From assembly GCA_964605095.1 (NCBI GenBank), contig CAZSBS010000037.1, positions 1 to 24,399 of the forward strand: a DNA stretch of 24,399 bases. Reading direction: 5' to 3'. Source of the stretch: JAUWQU01 sp964605095. GTDB lineage: Bacteria; Planctomycetota; Phycisphaerae; SM23-33. A model generated the notes under the pieces. It did no database searches. It saw nothing but the letters and a program-made list of their open reading frames with translations, and was not told the DNA's origin. Positions 15,101 through 22,239 of the stretch are shown here, piece after piece (the stretch's first letter is position 1; each line of letters begins with the position of its first letter). The position numbers and the translations under genes are program-made.

Positions 15101-15449
15101 GCACGATCTGGCGGCACTCGGCCACGATCCTGCACCGCTGCTCGACGGTCGGCTCGTCCGTGGCGGCCTTTGCCCGCCCGAGAAGCTTCTCGTTGTACTC
15201 GTATCGCCGCTGCGGGTCGCGAAGGATCATGGCGGCCACGTCAAGCTCGCGCTCGATCGCGGCGACAATGGGAATGAACTGCGGGCCTGCAATGTTCTGC
15301 CGCAAGCTCGCCCTCCTCGCGGCCAGGGCCTCGTCGACCAGGCTTTCGGTTACCATCCGTGGGTCCAGCGCGAGCAGATGGTACGCCGTCGGCTCGGCGA
15401 CCGATTCCGATATGCCCAGAAGCTTGTAAAATGCCGGGCCGTAGATCAT
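12135..15449 (-). CDS. Large membrane protein with N-terminal J-like domain and helical-repeat C-terminal region
   Basis: The 1104-residue protein opens with a J-like module (residues 6-90: FYKLLGISESVAEPTAYHLL, then DPQRRYEYNEKLL), but the HPD tripeptide required to activate DnaK is absent. Three related helical segments follow at about 113-155, 199-248 and 262-308, each with a pattern R..L..LA...gl....a...I.d.L. A single membrane segment lies at about 325-347 (WPGLLVAGVVLGMLVLVAAALW). The rest is predominantly helical and Ala-rich, with HEAT-like stretches (QAIDVLQRLGGPPAGEVLIE and its continuation) and a terminal coiled coil. Topology should be N-inside with about 750 residues outside. Similar J-like N-termini recur in planctomycete proteins of unknown role. 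The ATG at 15449 lacks a strong ribosome binding site. The zinc-finger protein gene follows 34 nt downstream. The function is unknown. Confidence 0.85.
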   Translation of the reverse strand: MIYGPAFYKLLGISESVAEPTAYHLLALDPRMVTESLVDEALAARRASLRQNIAGPQFIPIVAAIERELDVAAMILRDPQRRYEYNEKLLGRAKAATDEPTVEQRCRIVAECRQIVRSMVGHDGTLALARRDELAGRLHAAGMAEQDVRYVMEHIPSPPGETSEPHDPAGPGQAERTREADQPAGAAGRSRAAAQAETMAFFLAAVDMEIRGGLLSGVDERKLVTLAQRLDIDAEAARSAIEDRLSALGAARGERDESSLIAQFKLRLLAMFPMADATVTDRKRLLSLAAAEGLSVAEGGKVIDDYLRPQARDAAAAAAQSRRWPGLLVAGVVLGMLVLVAAALWSQFSRRWSRGGGEANSVMASAPREPRRPVVLDAAIAALADPAKARKLLDNAGSEDRTAAFGIVAGTMALGGTPREAVSAETLLKVVLGCPPASPACQDAAVTAMIDRLAAARGTIDANSSARDGQSVRGPARRVLELLSRTLLLRGAPQTDANDPNEVVLLLDRCRRAWRESVAAAPADPVNDPKRLAYAVVDGGSLDVYAERADAARFSPLAAELASMACDPNRPGSGKALAALGSAAGSSALSPGLVNIARLALADVACSAVDAAAGGGAVATLADAMGLTQRHALRAMALDSPQRRRRVAEEMRQVIRAGPGSGAEAQTAPATKPEQGLPPGAFNAVLAFSVRRAWSSTYADEALAADLATTMLACAARVERFSLHTDALGHELDVVLSQRDQAARTARLTREVVLTDGVIAAVIGSPIGLDPNMADALRKNLRGQNSGERLQAIDVLQRLGGPPAGEVLIERLDELVRTGNSGDLTVINRILRALMKIDDPRLPGKLAALIVPAKTNAMANSIVMTLLNGTGRAGSTDQVNYLLPVSHNTAQRKAAAAQWQAVARSVGWGPGQMDRAIGARKVPEVAWRPDGQTEKLLAAFVYYADIAGEMLRTFKPASQAGPTTAPVATPALVVPGGAAKTPAPVTSDELAVAAEAMANELTRLARAADVAGKFTAQLDAVENGARARLAASRTAMQAAAVRLDQAARILEVLVRQADERPETDAALRSLRSAHEKVLAETTNVLDELRELAFQNLVLLEQLSP

Positions 15450-16068
15450 GGTTCACTCGCTGGCAATCGCCGGTCCCTCGACCACGCGAAGTGCGGCGCC
15501 GCCACCGGATTTGTACGCCTTGGCCGCTCTATCGCCATGCCTATGTACATCGGCATGAAAGGCAGGCGACTTGGCGACGGCCGGAACCCGCCGCGGTTAA
15601 TAATACCGCGCCTGCCGCAAATCACCGGCGTGTATTTTGCCCAATCGCAAGCAAACAAGCAAACAGTCCTCCCTCGGCAGGCCCGAACGGAATTTTCGAG
15701 CCCTTTGCGGGTCAGCCGAAGGCCCATGAACAACTGTCCCCGATATTCAATCTGGGGACGTGTCTAGCAACTCGCTCTTCTGCCGATGCGGATGGCAGGC
15801 TTCTCCAGCCTTCATCGCGCGGCGTTGAAGGGGCTCCGCGTCTTTCAGACAGAATTGACTCAGTTTCCGACAGTCTGCAACCAGTGGTACACCCTGCCGC
15901 TAAACATGTGCTAATCTTGAGACCTGCCCCCGAGGGGTTGGCGTTCCAGGCAGGAATCCGGGGACACGTCTCCGGGGGCGGCTTACCAATTGTCCTTGTC
16001 AAGCGGCGGCAGACGGGTGAAGTGTTACAAAGTCGTGGAAGCACACCCAAGTGGCGCGCTGCCGATGT
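15450..16068. other. Gene-free intergenic region with several inverted repeats
   Basis: These 619 bp between the J-like gene and the NodB-domain gene contain no supportable gene. Visible structure: a dyad CGCGGT-7 nt-ACCGCG (15592-15610) whose centre contains a minus-strand TATTAT, about 145 nt upstream of the J-like gene; a hairpin GTCCCC/GGGGAC at 15736-15759; and a long-range pair GGGGACGTGTC (15754-15764) with GACACGTCTCC (15963-15973, one mismatch). The promoter of the J-like gene and the 3' end of the NodB transcript must lie here. No rRNA or tRNA is recognised. Confidence 0.5.
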
Positions 16069-19000
16069 CTAATCCTTTGCCGGCTTCACATTCAGAACGC
16101 CGGTTCCTTTTACATAGTCAGGCGTGCCGACCGTGCTATATGTGCCCGCCGGCTGCACCTTGCCGCCAAGAGATAGTTTGCTCACCTGCATCTGGCCGTT
16201 AAAACGCAACTCCAGTGCGGCGCCCTCGGCTACGGTCACCTCGGTGCTTGCACTCAAACTGCGAGCATTCGTCAGGGCAAGCTTGCCCTGGGCGACCGTC
16301 GTCGGGCCTGTGAAACTATTGATGCCCGAAAGCGTCCAGGTACCGGTCCCCGTCTTGGTCAGGGCCGTCACGGCCGCTTTCTTGCGGTCATAAGGATTCC
16401 CGATATTGCCAGCCAGCTCGCCCGCACCGGCGCCCGTGAGCACGACGGTCTTGGAGTGTCCATAACCGGAGATATCGAAGGAACTCGTAAACTTCAACAG
16501 GCCGCTGCCCGACTGATCGAGGGTCACGGTCTGCTTCTCACCGGTAAGATTGATGATGCGGTCGGTGACTTCACCCTTGCCTGTATACGTCAGGGTGCAA
16601 TCCCCGCCAAACTCAATGATCCCGTCCTCCAGGGAGGACGGCGCGCCCAGGCTGCCTGCCGGCTTGCCGTTAACAACGCTGTTAAGCGAATCCACGATCA
16701 ATCCGCCGCCTTCCACGATCGTCTGGCCGGTATACGTATTCCTGCCTGAGAGCCGAAGCGTACCTCCTCCGCAAATCCTGAAAACGAAGGGTCCGCCTCC
16801 AGGTCCCGTGGAGTCCGCAAGATTACCGGCCAGCAATATCGTGTCTGTCGAATTGGCGGTATCCATATAGAATACGGAACCGGCCATCAAACCATTGTTG
16901 TTTACACCTGAGGTGAGATTCGCAAGCAATGTTGCGATCTGCGGGCCCGTGAATTCGCCCGGGCCGCCGACGTTGAGCCGAATCGTGGCCGCCTTGTGTA
17001 CAATAATGTTCGCGGGAGTCCACTTCGCCGGATCGGCGTTGTAAAGCCCCGCGGCCTTTTTCACAATCAGCGTGCCCGGGAAGACAGTAGTCGGACCCGC
17101 ATAGGTATTCGTGCCATAAAGGGTCACCGTGCCGCCGGGCACCATATTGAGGTATGTCCCATTGGTCCCAAGCATGGCAAAGCCGCCGGGGCCGCTCATT
17201 CCACCCTTAATATTGCAATTGCCGTAGAAGGTGGCAACGCTGTTCAACGTAATGGGGCCGTCCCAGGCGCAATGACCGAGAGTCCCACTGTTGATAGTGA
17301 GAGGGTTGGCAAGGGCGTTGCTGGCACATATTGTGCCGTAGTTATCCATAGTTACCGGCCCGGCGCCCAGCCCGCCGATCTTCGCCACGTTGATCTTGCC
17401 GCCGTTGATGATAGTTCCACCGCTGTAGGTGTTAGCGTTGTTGATTTGCAGGATGCCGAAGTGCATATCATGGAAGTTGATATGAGCGACGTCGGGATCG
17501 CCGGAGCTGTTAAGGATCAGGGCTCCGGCGCCTGATATGACGCCATTGAATATGAGGAAAGATTGAGGATCTCTGCCGGTAAACGTATTCACACTGAGGT
17601 CATGCGATAGGTTGATGGATGGTTCGATGGTGAGAATATGGCACTTACCCACATTGATCGCAGGCAGGATGCCGCTCGTGCTGCTCCTGGTGAACGTCAT
17701 GCTGTTGCCTGCCAGACTCATGCCTACAACACCGTCTGCCAGGACGAGTTGATTCAGCAGGAATCCCGCATTCAGGTCATTCTTGACGGCATAGGTGCCG
17801 GGCTTGGTGAAGTTCAGAATATAGTCCGCCTGACCGGCGGCGATTGGCGTTGACGGGGCGGCAGAGTTGCTTGACCACTTGGAGGCATCGCTCCAGTTGC
17901 CGGCCGTGGCGTCTTTCCAGGTGAACGTGTTGGGCTGACTGCTCTTGATCGCCCTGACGGTATAAACCCGCGACGAGCCGTCCTGGGCCGTGATTGTGTA
18001 GGTCTGCGGCTTGGTGAAGTCCCGAACCGTGCCCGAAGCCGGAGCAGCCTTGGCAAATGGCGACAGCGTGAATGTCGGCGCAAGCTTCGTCACGTCGGTG
18101 GTAGGCGGGACATACACGCCAATGGTTGCGCCGGGAATCGGGATTGGGCCGGAACCCGGCAGATCAAAGGTCAGCAACTCTTTGGCTCTGCTGGCCGGGA
18201 TCTTGTCCACTGTAACGGTATAGGTTCTGGTCGAGCCGTCCTTGCAGGTGAGGGTGTAAACCTGCTTTTTGGTAAAGTCCCTGACGACCCTGGAGGCCGG
18301 GACGATAGTGGCGCCGTCAGGTATCCCGATTTCAGGCGCGATAGCGGTCACATCCAGGGCATAGGGAACAGTCACGTGAATACCCGTTCCGAGAATCCTG
18401 CCGCCAGGCTGGTTAGGGAATCCGAAATGTTCAATTGATCTGGTGACATCAACGTATGGCTTGTCCTCTTTAGCCAGCACAACAGGCCCCGAGTCCTTGA
18501 AGTCTCTTGCTGTCGGTGGCAGCTTTGCGGCCTTCACCGGATCGATATACTCAGCCAGGTCGCGCAGAGCGATCACCTTGTAATTATTGTCCTTCAAGTA
18601 CTGCATCTGGGCCTTGAAGACGGCGGGCTCCAGGGAGACCCCAGGATGCTCCATATCCGGCACGCCGTGGTAACAGATAGCCACAATTTTCCCGCCGGCG
18701 GCTTGTCGAACCATTTTGACAAAGCCTTCGGGGTTGTAGCACCACATGGACGGTATCTCGAAAGGGTTATCCACAGTCGGCCTGTAAGGACGATTATGGC
18801 CGCCCCGGGCGAAGATATATCCGTTCGCGGTCAGGTCGGGAAATGATTGCACGTTTGCTTGATGGATGGGCCAGGCAATAGTCTTCGGCTTGGGGACGTT
18901 ATTCGCCAGCAGTTCATTCTCCATATTCATCATGGCGTCGAAGCCCGGAGAGTGTCCCTTGGAGTGGTTGCCAATCTCGAAGCCTTCGTCGGCCAGCGCC

Positions 19001-19320
19001 TTCATCTGCCGCCACGTCATGTACCAGTCCTTGCGCGTATTGAAGGAATCAAAGTCGCAGACATAGAACGAGCCGTTGAACCCGTAGGACTTCAGGATCG
19101 GGGCCACCACGGTATAACCGCTGAGGGGGCCATCGTCGAAGGTGACGACCACCAGCTTGTCGGGAATCGGTTTCCGCAGAACCCCGGCCGGGTCGTCCGG
19201 CCTGTTGCCCTCGGCCTTTGCGCTCAGCACAGTGCCCAGGAAGAGAAAACCCACAAGCACCGTTGCCGTCAACATCGGTGTGGGCGCCCCGAACAATACA
19301 GGAAAGCTATTCTTAATCAT
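16069..19320 (-). CDS. Secreted NodB-type polysaccharide deacetylase fused to autotransporter-type beta-strand repeats
   Basis: The 1083-residue protein has an N-terminal signal or anchor (hydrophobic 17-34). Residues about 50-260 form a NodB homology domain: motif 1 TFDDGP (Asp62, Asp63), motif 2 NHSKGHS (metal ligands His119, His123) and a late ICYHGVPD segment (His218). This is the set for a metal-dependent carbohydrate esterase family 4 fold. The usual motif 3 (R.P.G) is not obvious. Two small Ig-like domains follow at about 315-373 and 398-455, both with VRDFTK.Q.YT.T..DGS.R.YTV. From about 480 on there are beta-helix repeats of the autotransporter-associated type, for example NTYSGGTII, NTYAGPTTV, NTYTGQTIV and NSFTGPTTV, ending GKVQPAGTYSTVG. 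AAGGA precedes the ATG by 6 nt. It starts 28 nt after mutS. The glycan substrate is unknown. Confidence 0.87.
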   Translation of the reverse strand: MIKNSFPVLFGAPTPMLTATVLVGFLFLGTVLSAKAEGNRPDDPAGVLRKPIPDKLVVVTFDDGPLSGYTVVAPILKSYGFNGSFYVCDFDSFNTRKDWYMTWRQMKALADEGFEIGNHSKGHSPGFDAMMNMENELLANNVPKPKTIAWPIHQANVQSFPDLTANGYIFARGGHNRPYRPTVDNPFEIPSMWCYNPEGFVKMVRQAAGGKIVAICYHGVPDMEHPGVSLEPAVFKAQMQYLKDNNYKVIALRDLAEYIDPVKAAKLPPTARDFKDSGPVVLAKEDKPYVDVTRSIEHFGFPNQPGGRILGTGIHVTVPYALDVTAIAPEIGIPDGATIVPASRVVRDFTKKQVYTLTCKDGSTRTYTVTVDKIPASRAKELLTFDLPGSGPIPIPGATIGVYVPPTTDVTKLAPTFTLSPFAKAAPASGTVRDFTKPQTYTITAQDGSSRVYTVRAIKSSQPNTFTWKDATAGNWSDASKWSSNSAAPSTPIAAGQADYILNFTKPGTYAVKNDLNAGFLLNQLVLADGVVGMSLAGNSMTFTRSSTSGILPAINVGKCHILTIEPSINLSHDLSVNTFTGRDPQSFLIFNGVISGAGALILNSSGDPDVAHINFHDMHFGILQINNANTYSGGTIINGGKINVAKIGGLGAGPVTMDNYGTICASNALANPLTINSGTLGHCAWDGPITLNSVATFYGNCNIKGGMSGPGGFAMLGTNGTYLNMVPGGTVTLYGTNTYAGPTTVFPGTLIVKKAAGLYNADPAKWTPANIIVHKAATIRLNVGGPGEFTGPQIATLLANLTSGVNNNGLMAGSVFYMDTANSTDTILLAGNLADSTGPGGGPFVFRICGGGTLRLSGRNTYTGQTIVEGGGLIVDSLNSVVNGKPAGSLGAPSSLEDGIIEFGGDCTLTYTGKGEVTDRIINLTGEKQTVTLDQSGSGLLKFTSSFDISGYGHSKTVVLTGAGAGELAGNIGNPYDRKKAAVTALTKTGTGTWTLSGINSFTGPTTVAQGKLALTNARSLSASTEVTVAEGAALELRFNGQMQVSKLSLGGKVQPAGTYSTVGTPDYVKGTGVLNVKPAKD

Positions 19321-19348
19321 GTTCAGTCCTTATCATTGAACTTATCTA

Positions 19349-22036
19349 CTACAGTTCGCCCTTGAGCTTTCGCAACAGTTCCAGGGCCGCCATTGGGGTT
19401 AGGTTGTCCAGGTCGGCGGACTTGATTTCTCGGGCGACCCTGGTGGCGGGGTCGGCGAAGAGGTCGTGCTGGGCGGCGGCGCGTTTGGCCCGCTCGGCCA
19501 GTTCGGGCATGTCCAGCCCCTCGGCCAGGTGGGCCTGGAGCTGCGGCAGGAGGCTTCGTGCTCGGTCGAGGACCTCCTTCGGCACGCCGGCCAGCCGGGC
19601 TACGTGTACGCCGTAGCTGCGATCCGTGCCGCCCTTGACGATCTTGTGCAGGAATATCACCTCGTCGGACCACTCGCGGACGGCGACGTTGAGGTTCTCC
19701 GTGCCGTCAAGCACCTTCTCCAGTTCCGTCAGCTCGTGGTAATGCGTGGCGAAAAGCGTGCGGCACTTTATGCGAAGGGCAATGTGCTCGCTGATGGCCC
19801 AGGCGAGCGCGAGCCCGTCGTACGTGCTCGTGCCGCGCCCGACCTCGTCGAGTATCACCAGCGAGCGGGCGGTGGCGTTGTTGAGGATGTTGGCGGTCTC
19901 GACCATCTCCAGCATGAACGTGGACAGGCCGCGAGTCAGCTCGTCGGCGGCGCCCACGCGGGTGAATATCCGGTCGGCCAGGCCGATGGTCGCTTCCTCG
20001 CACGGGATGAAGCTGCCCGTCTGCGCCAGCAGGCACAGCAGCGCCGTCTGGCGGATGTACGTGCTCTTGCCGGCCATGTTCGGACCGGTGATTATCAGCA
20101 GGCGGTGGTTCTTGTGCTCCATGCGCACGTCGTTGGGGACGAACTTCTCCTTGAGTTGCTCGGCCAGCACCGGATGCTTGCCGCCGACGATGTTCAGGAC
20201 GTTTTCCTGGGTGATCGTCGGGCGACGGTATCCGCGGTCGATGGCTGTCTGGGCCAGCGAGGTAAGCACATCCAGGGTGGCCGAGGACTCCGCCGCGGCC
20301 TGCATGGTCGGCAGGTGCTCGACGAGCTGCCGGCGGACCTGCTCGAAGAGCTCGGCTTCGATGGCCTTTGCCCTTTCCTCGGCCGTGAGGACCTCGGACT
20401 CGTAATGCTTCAGCGCGTCGGTTATGTAGCGCTCGGCGTTCTTGAGCGTCTGCTTGCGGACGTAGTCGGCTGGCACCTTGTCGACGTTGACGTTGGTGAT
20501 CTCGATGTAGTAGCCGAAGACCTTGTTGAAGCCGACCTTGAGGTTGGGTATTTCCAGTCGGCGGGCCTGCTCGGCCTGGTAGCTCGCCAGCCAGCTCTGG
20601 CCGTCGCGGCCGATGCTGCGGAGGCGGTCGAGGTCGGCGTCAAAGCCCTTGGCGATCACGCCGCCGTCGCGGATGACGCTGGGGCAGTCCGGGTCGATAG
20701 CGCGGGCGATGAGTTTGGCGGCGTCATCGAGGCCCAGCAAGTTGGGTTGAAGTTGCGAAATGAGCTCGGATTGGCACTGGCAAAGCGCTTCGGAGAGCGC
20801 CGGCAGTGTGCCCAAGCTATGGCCAAGAGTGACCAATTCGCGTGGCCGGACGCGCGCAAGAGCGATATTGGCGGCAATTCGGTCTATCTGCCCGACCTGG
20901 CCGAGCATTTTCCGCACGGCCTCCAGACGCCGGCGGTCGCTCATGAGCTCCTCGACGGCGTCCTGGCGCGCGACGATGGCGCTGTAGCGTGCCAGCGGGA
21001 ACGTCAGCCAGCGCTCCAGCAGCCGGGCGCCCATGCCGGTGACGGTGTTGTCGATGCAGGCCAGCAGGCTGCCCTCGCGGCGGTTTGAGCGCAATGTGCG
21101 GTGGACTTCCAGGCATCGCAGCGTGTTGCCGTCGATGAGCAAATGGTCACTGCGGTCGAATCGCCCCAGCGAGCGTATGTGGCCAAGGGCGGTCTTCTGG
21201 GTTTCGTGCAGGTACTCGATGATTGCCCCGGCCGCAGAGATCGACGGGTCCCACCCGTCGAAGCCGAAGCCCTCTAAAGTGCGTGCGCCGAAATGGTTGT
21301 GGAGCGTCTCGGTTGCGGCGTGTGCGTCGAACGCCCACGGCGGGCGGCTTGTGGGCGTGGCGCCGGTTGCCTGGCGAATGGACTCGCGGTTGCCGGCGGT
21401 GTCCATCGTTGAGCCCTCGGGCAGGAGCACCTCGGCCGGGCGGATGCGGATAAGCTCGTCGATGACGTGCTCGGCCGGGGCGAGCATCGCGGTGAACTGC
21501 CCGCTGGAAAGCTCGACCCAGGCGATGCCGACCGAGCCATCCGCGGCCTGGCCGTCTTGGCTGGCGGGTGCTCCGACTGGCGCCGCCGCGCCGGCGCGCC
21601 TGGGCGCCTTGGCGCCGGCCGGCGACGCGAACACGGCCGCAAGGTAGTTGCCCTCGCGTTGATCGAGCAGGTTCTCGTCGGTCAGCGTGCCGGGGGTAAC
21701 CAGGCGGGTGACGTCGCGTTTGACCAGGCCCTTGGCAAGCTTGGGGTCCTCGACCTGCTCGCACAGCGCCACGCGGCAGCCGGCGTTTACCAGCCTGGCC
21801 AGGTAGCTGTCCAGGGCGTGGTAGGGAATGCCCGCCAGCGGCACGGCCGTGGGACCCTTGCTGCGGCTGGTCAGCGTCAGGCCGAGTATCCGCGAGGCGT
21901 TCTTGGCGTCTTCGTAGAACATCTCGTAGAAGTCGCCCATGCGGAACATCAGGATGTAGTCCGGGTACTGCTGCTTGATGGCGCGGTACTGCCGCATCGC
22001 GGGTGTGTCGAGTTGTTCCGCCGTCTCGTCGCTCAC
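19349..22036 (-). CDS. mutS: DNA mismatch repair protein MutS
   Basis: The 895-residue length is normal for MutS (about 850-900). The mismatch-recognition FxE motif is present at the same numbers as in E. coli (Phe36, Glu38 in MGDFYEMF). The connector, lever and clamp domains follow. The ABC-type ATPase has Walker A GPNMAGKST (651-659, Lys657) and Walker B LVILDEVGRGTS (Asp730, Glu731), and the C-terminal helix-turn-helix dimer region ends ALELLRKLKGEL. MutS binds mismatches and recruits MutL in post-replicative repair. An Ala/Gly/Pro-rich insert of about 30 residues (about 138-168) interrupts the connector domain. The start is GTG at 22036, only 8 nt after a promoter -10, with a weak ribosome binding site; ATG codon 14 is the alternative. 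The NodB-domain gene follows 28 nt downstream. mutL is not in the window. Confidence 0.97.
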   Translation of the reverse strand: MSDETAEQLDTPAMRQYRAIKQQYPDYILMFRMGDFYEMFYEDAKNASRILGLTLTSRSKGPTAVPLAGIPYHALDSYLARLVNAGCRVALCEQVEDPKLAKGLVKRDVTRLVTPGTLTDENLLDQREGNYLAAVFASPAGAKAPRRAGAAAPVGAPASQDGQAADGSVGIAWVELSSGQFTAMLAPAEHVIDELIRIRPAEVLLPEGSTMDTAGNRESIRQATGATPTSRPPWAFDAHAATETLHNHFGARTLEGFGFDGWDPSISAAGAIIEYLHETQKTALGHIRSLGRFDRSDHLLIDGNTLRCLEVHRTLRSNRREGSLLACIDNTVTGMGARLLERWLTFPLARYSAIVARQDAVEELMSDRRRLEAVRKMLGQVGQIDRIAANIALARVRPRELVTLGHSLGTLPALSEALCQCQSELISQLQPNLLGLDDAAKLIARAIDPDCPSVIRDGGVIAKGFDADLDRLRSIGRDGQSWLASYQAEQARRLEIPNLKVGFNKVFGYYIEITNVNVDKVPADYVRKQTLKNAERYITDALKHYESEVLTAEERAKAIEAELFEQVRRQLVEHLPTMQAAAESSATLDVLTSLAQTAIDRGYRRPTITQENVLNIVGGKHPVLAEQLKEKFVPNDVRMEHKNHRLLIITGPNMAGKSTYIRQTALLCLLAQTGSFIPCEEATIGLADRIFTRVGAADELTRGLSTFMLEMVETANILNNATARSLVILDEVGRGTSTYDGLALAWAISEHIALRIKCRTLFATHYHELTELEKVLDGTENLNVAVREWSDEVIFLHKIVKGGTDRSYGVHVARLAGVPKEVLDRARSLLPQLQAHLAEGLDMPELAERAKRAAAQHDLFADPATRVAREIKSADLDNLTPMAALELLRKLKGEL

Positions 22037-22044
22037 GCCGGCCT

Positions 22045-22073
22045 GTTATAGGGCATGATCGGCCGGCAGGCAA
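22045..22073 (-). promoter_or_regulatory. Candidate promoter giving a leaderless mRNA for mutS
   Basis: On the minus strand TTGCCT (22073-22068, 4 of 6) and TATAAC (22050-22045, 5 of 6) are separated by exactly 17 nt. The -10 ends 8 nt before the GTG start codon, so the first transcribed base should be at the start codon or within a base or two of it. Confidence 0.5.
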
Positions 22074-22135
22074 GGGGGGCGTAGTGCCTGGCCGACACCG
22101 CGAGCGACAGTCGAGTCCTTCGAGTGTCCTTCCGG

Positions 22136-22164
22136 TTGTCCGGCGCGGGGGGATTTGGTATTCT
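22136..22164 (+). promoter_or_regulatory. Candidate promoter of the aconitase gene
   Basis: TTGTCC (22136-22141) and TATTCT (22159-22164) lie 17 nt apart, each with 4 of 6 consensus matches, about 75 nt upstream of the ATG. The leader would be about 70 nt and would contain the AAGGAG ribosome binding site. Confidence 0.35.
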
Positions 22165-22239
22165 TGATGATCCATTGGCCGCGACATTTTCGCGGGCGCG
22201 ACGTTCGTGCCGGCGGATATCACCGCGTAAGGAGTGCTC

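Noticed and set aside
15450..16068. Possible structured RNA gene (RNase P, tmRNA or SRP RNA) in the 619-bp gap
   Set aside because: No conserved core of any of these RNAs and no tRNA T-loop was seen; only isolated inverted repeats.
19466..21088. Plus-strand open frame of 540 codons opposite mutS
   Set aside because: Antisense shadow of conserved MutS coding sequence in GC-rich DNA; no ribosome binding site or domain.
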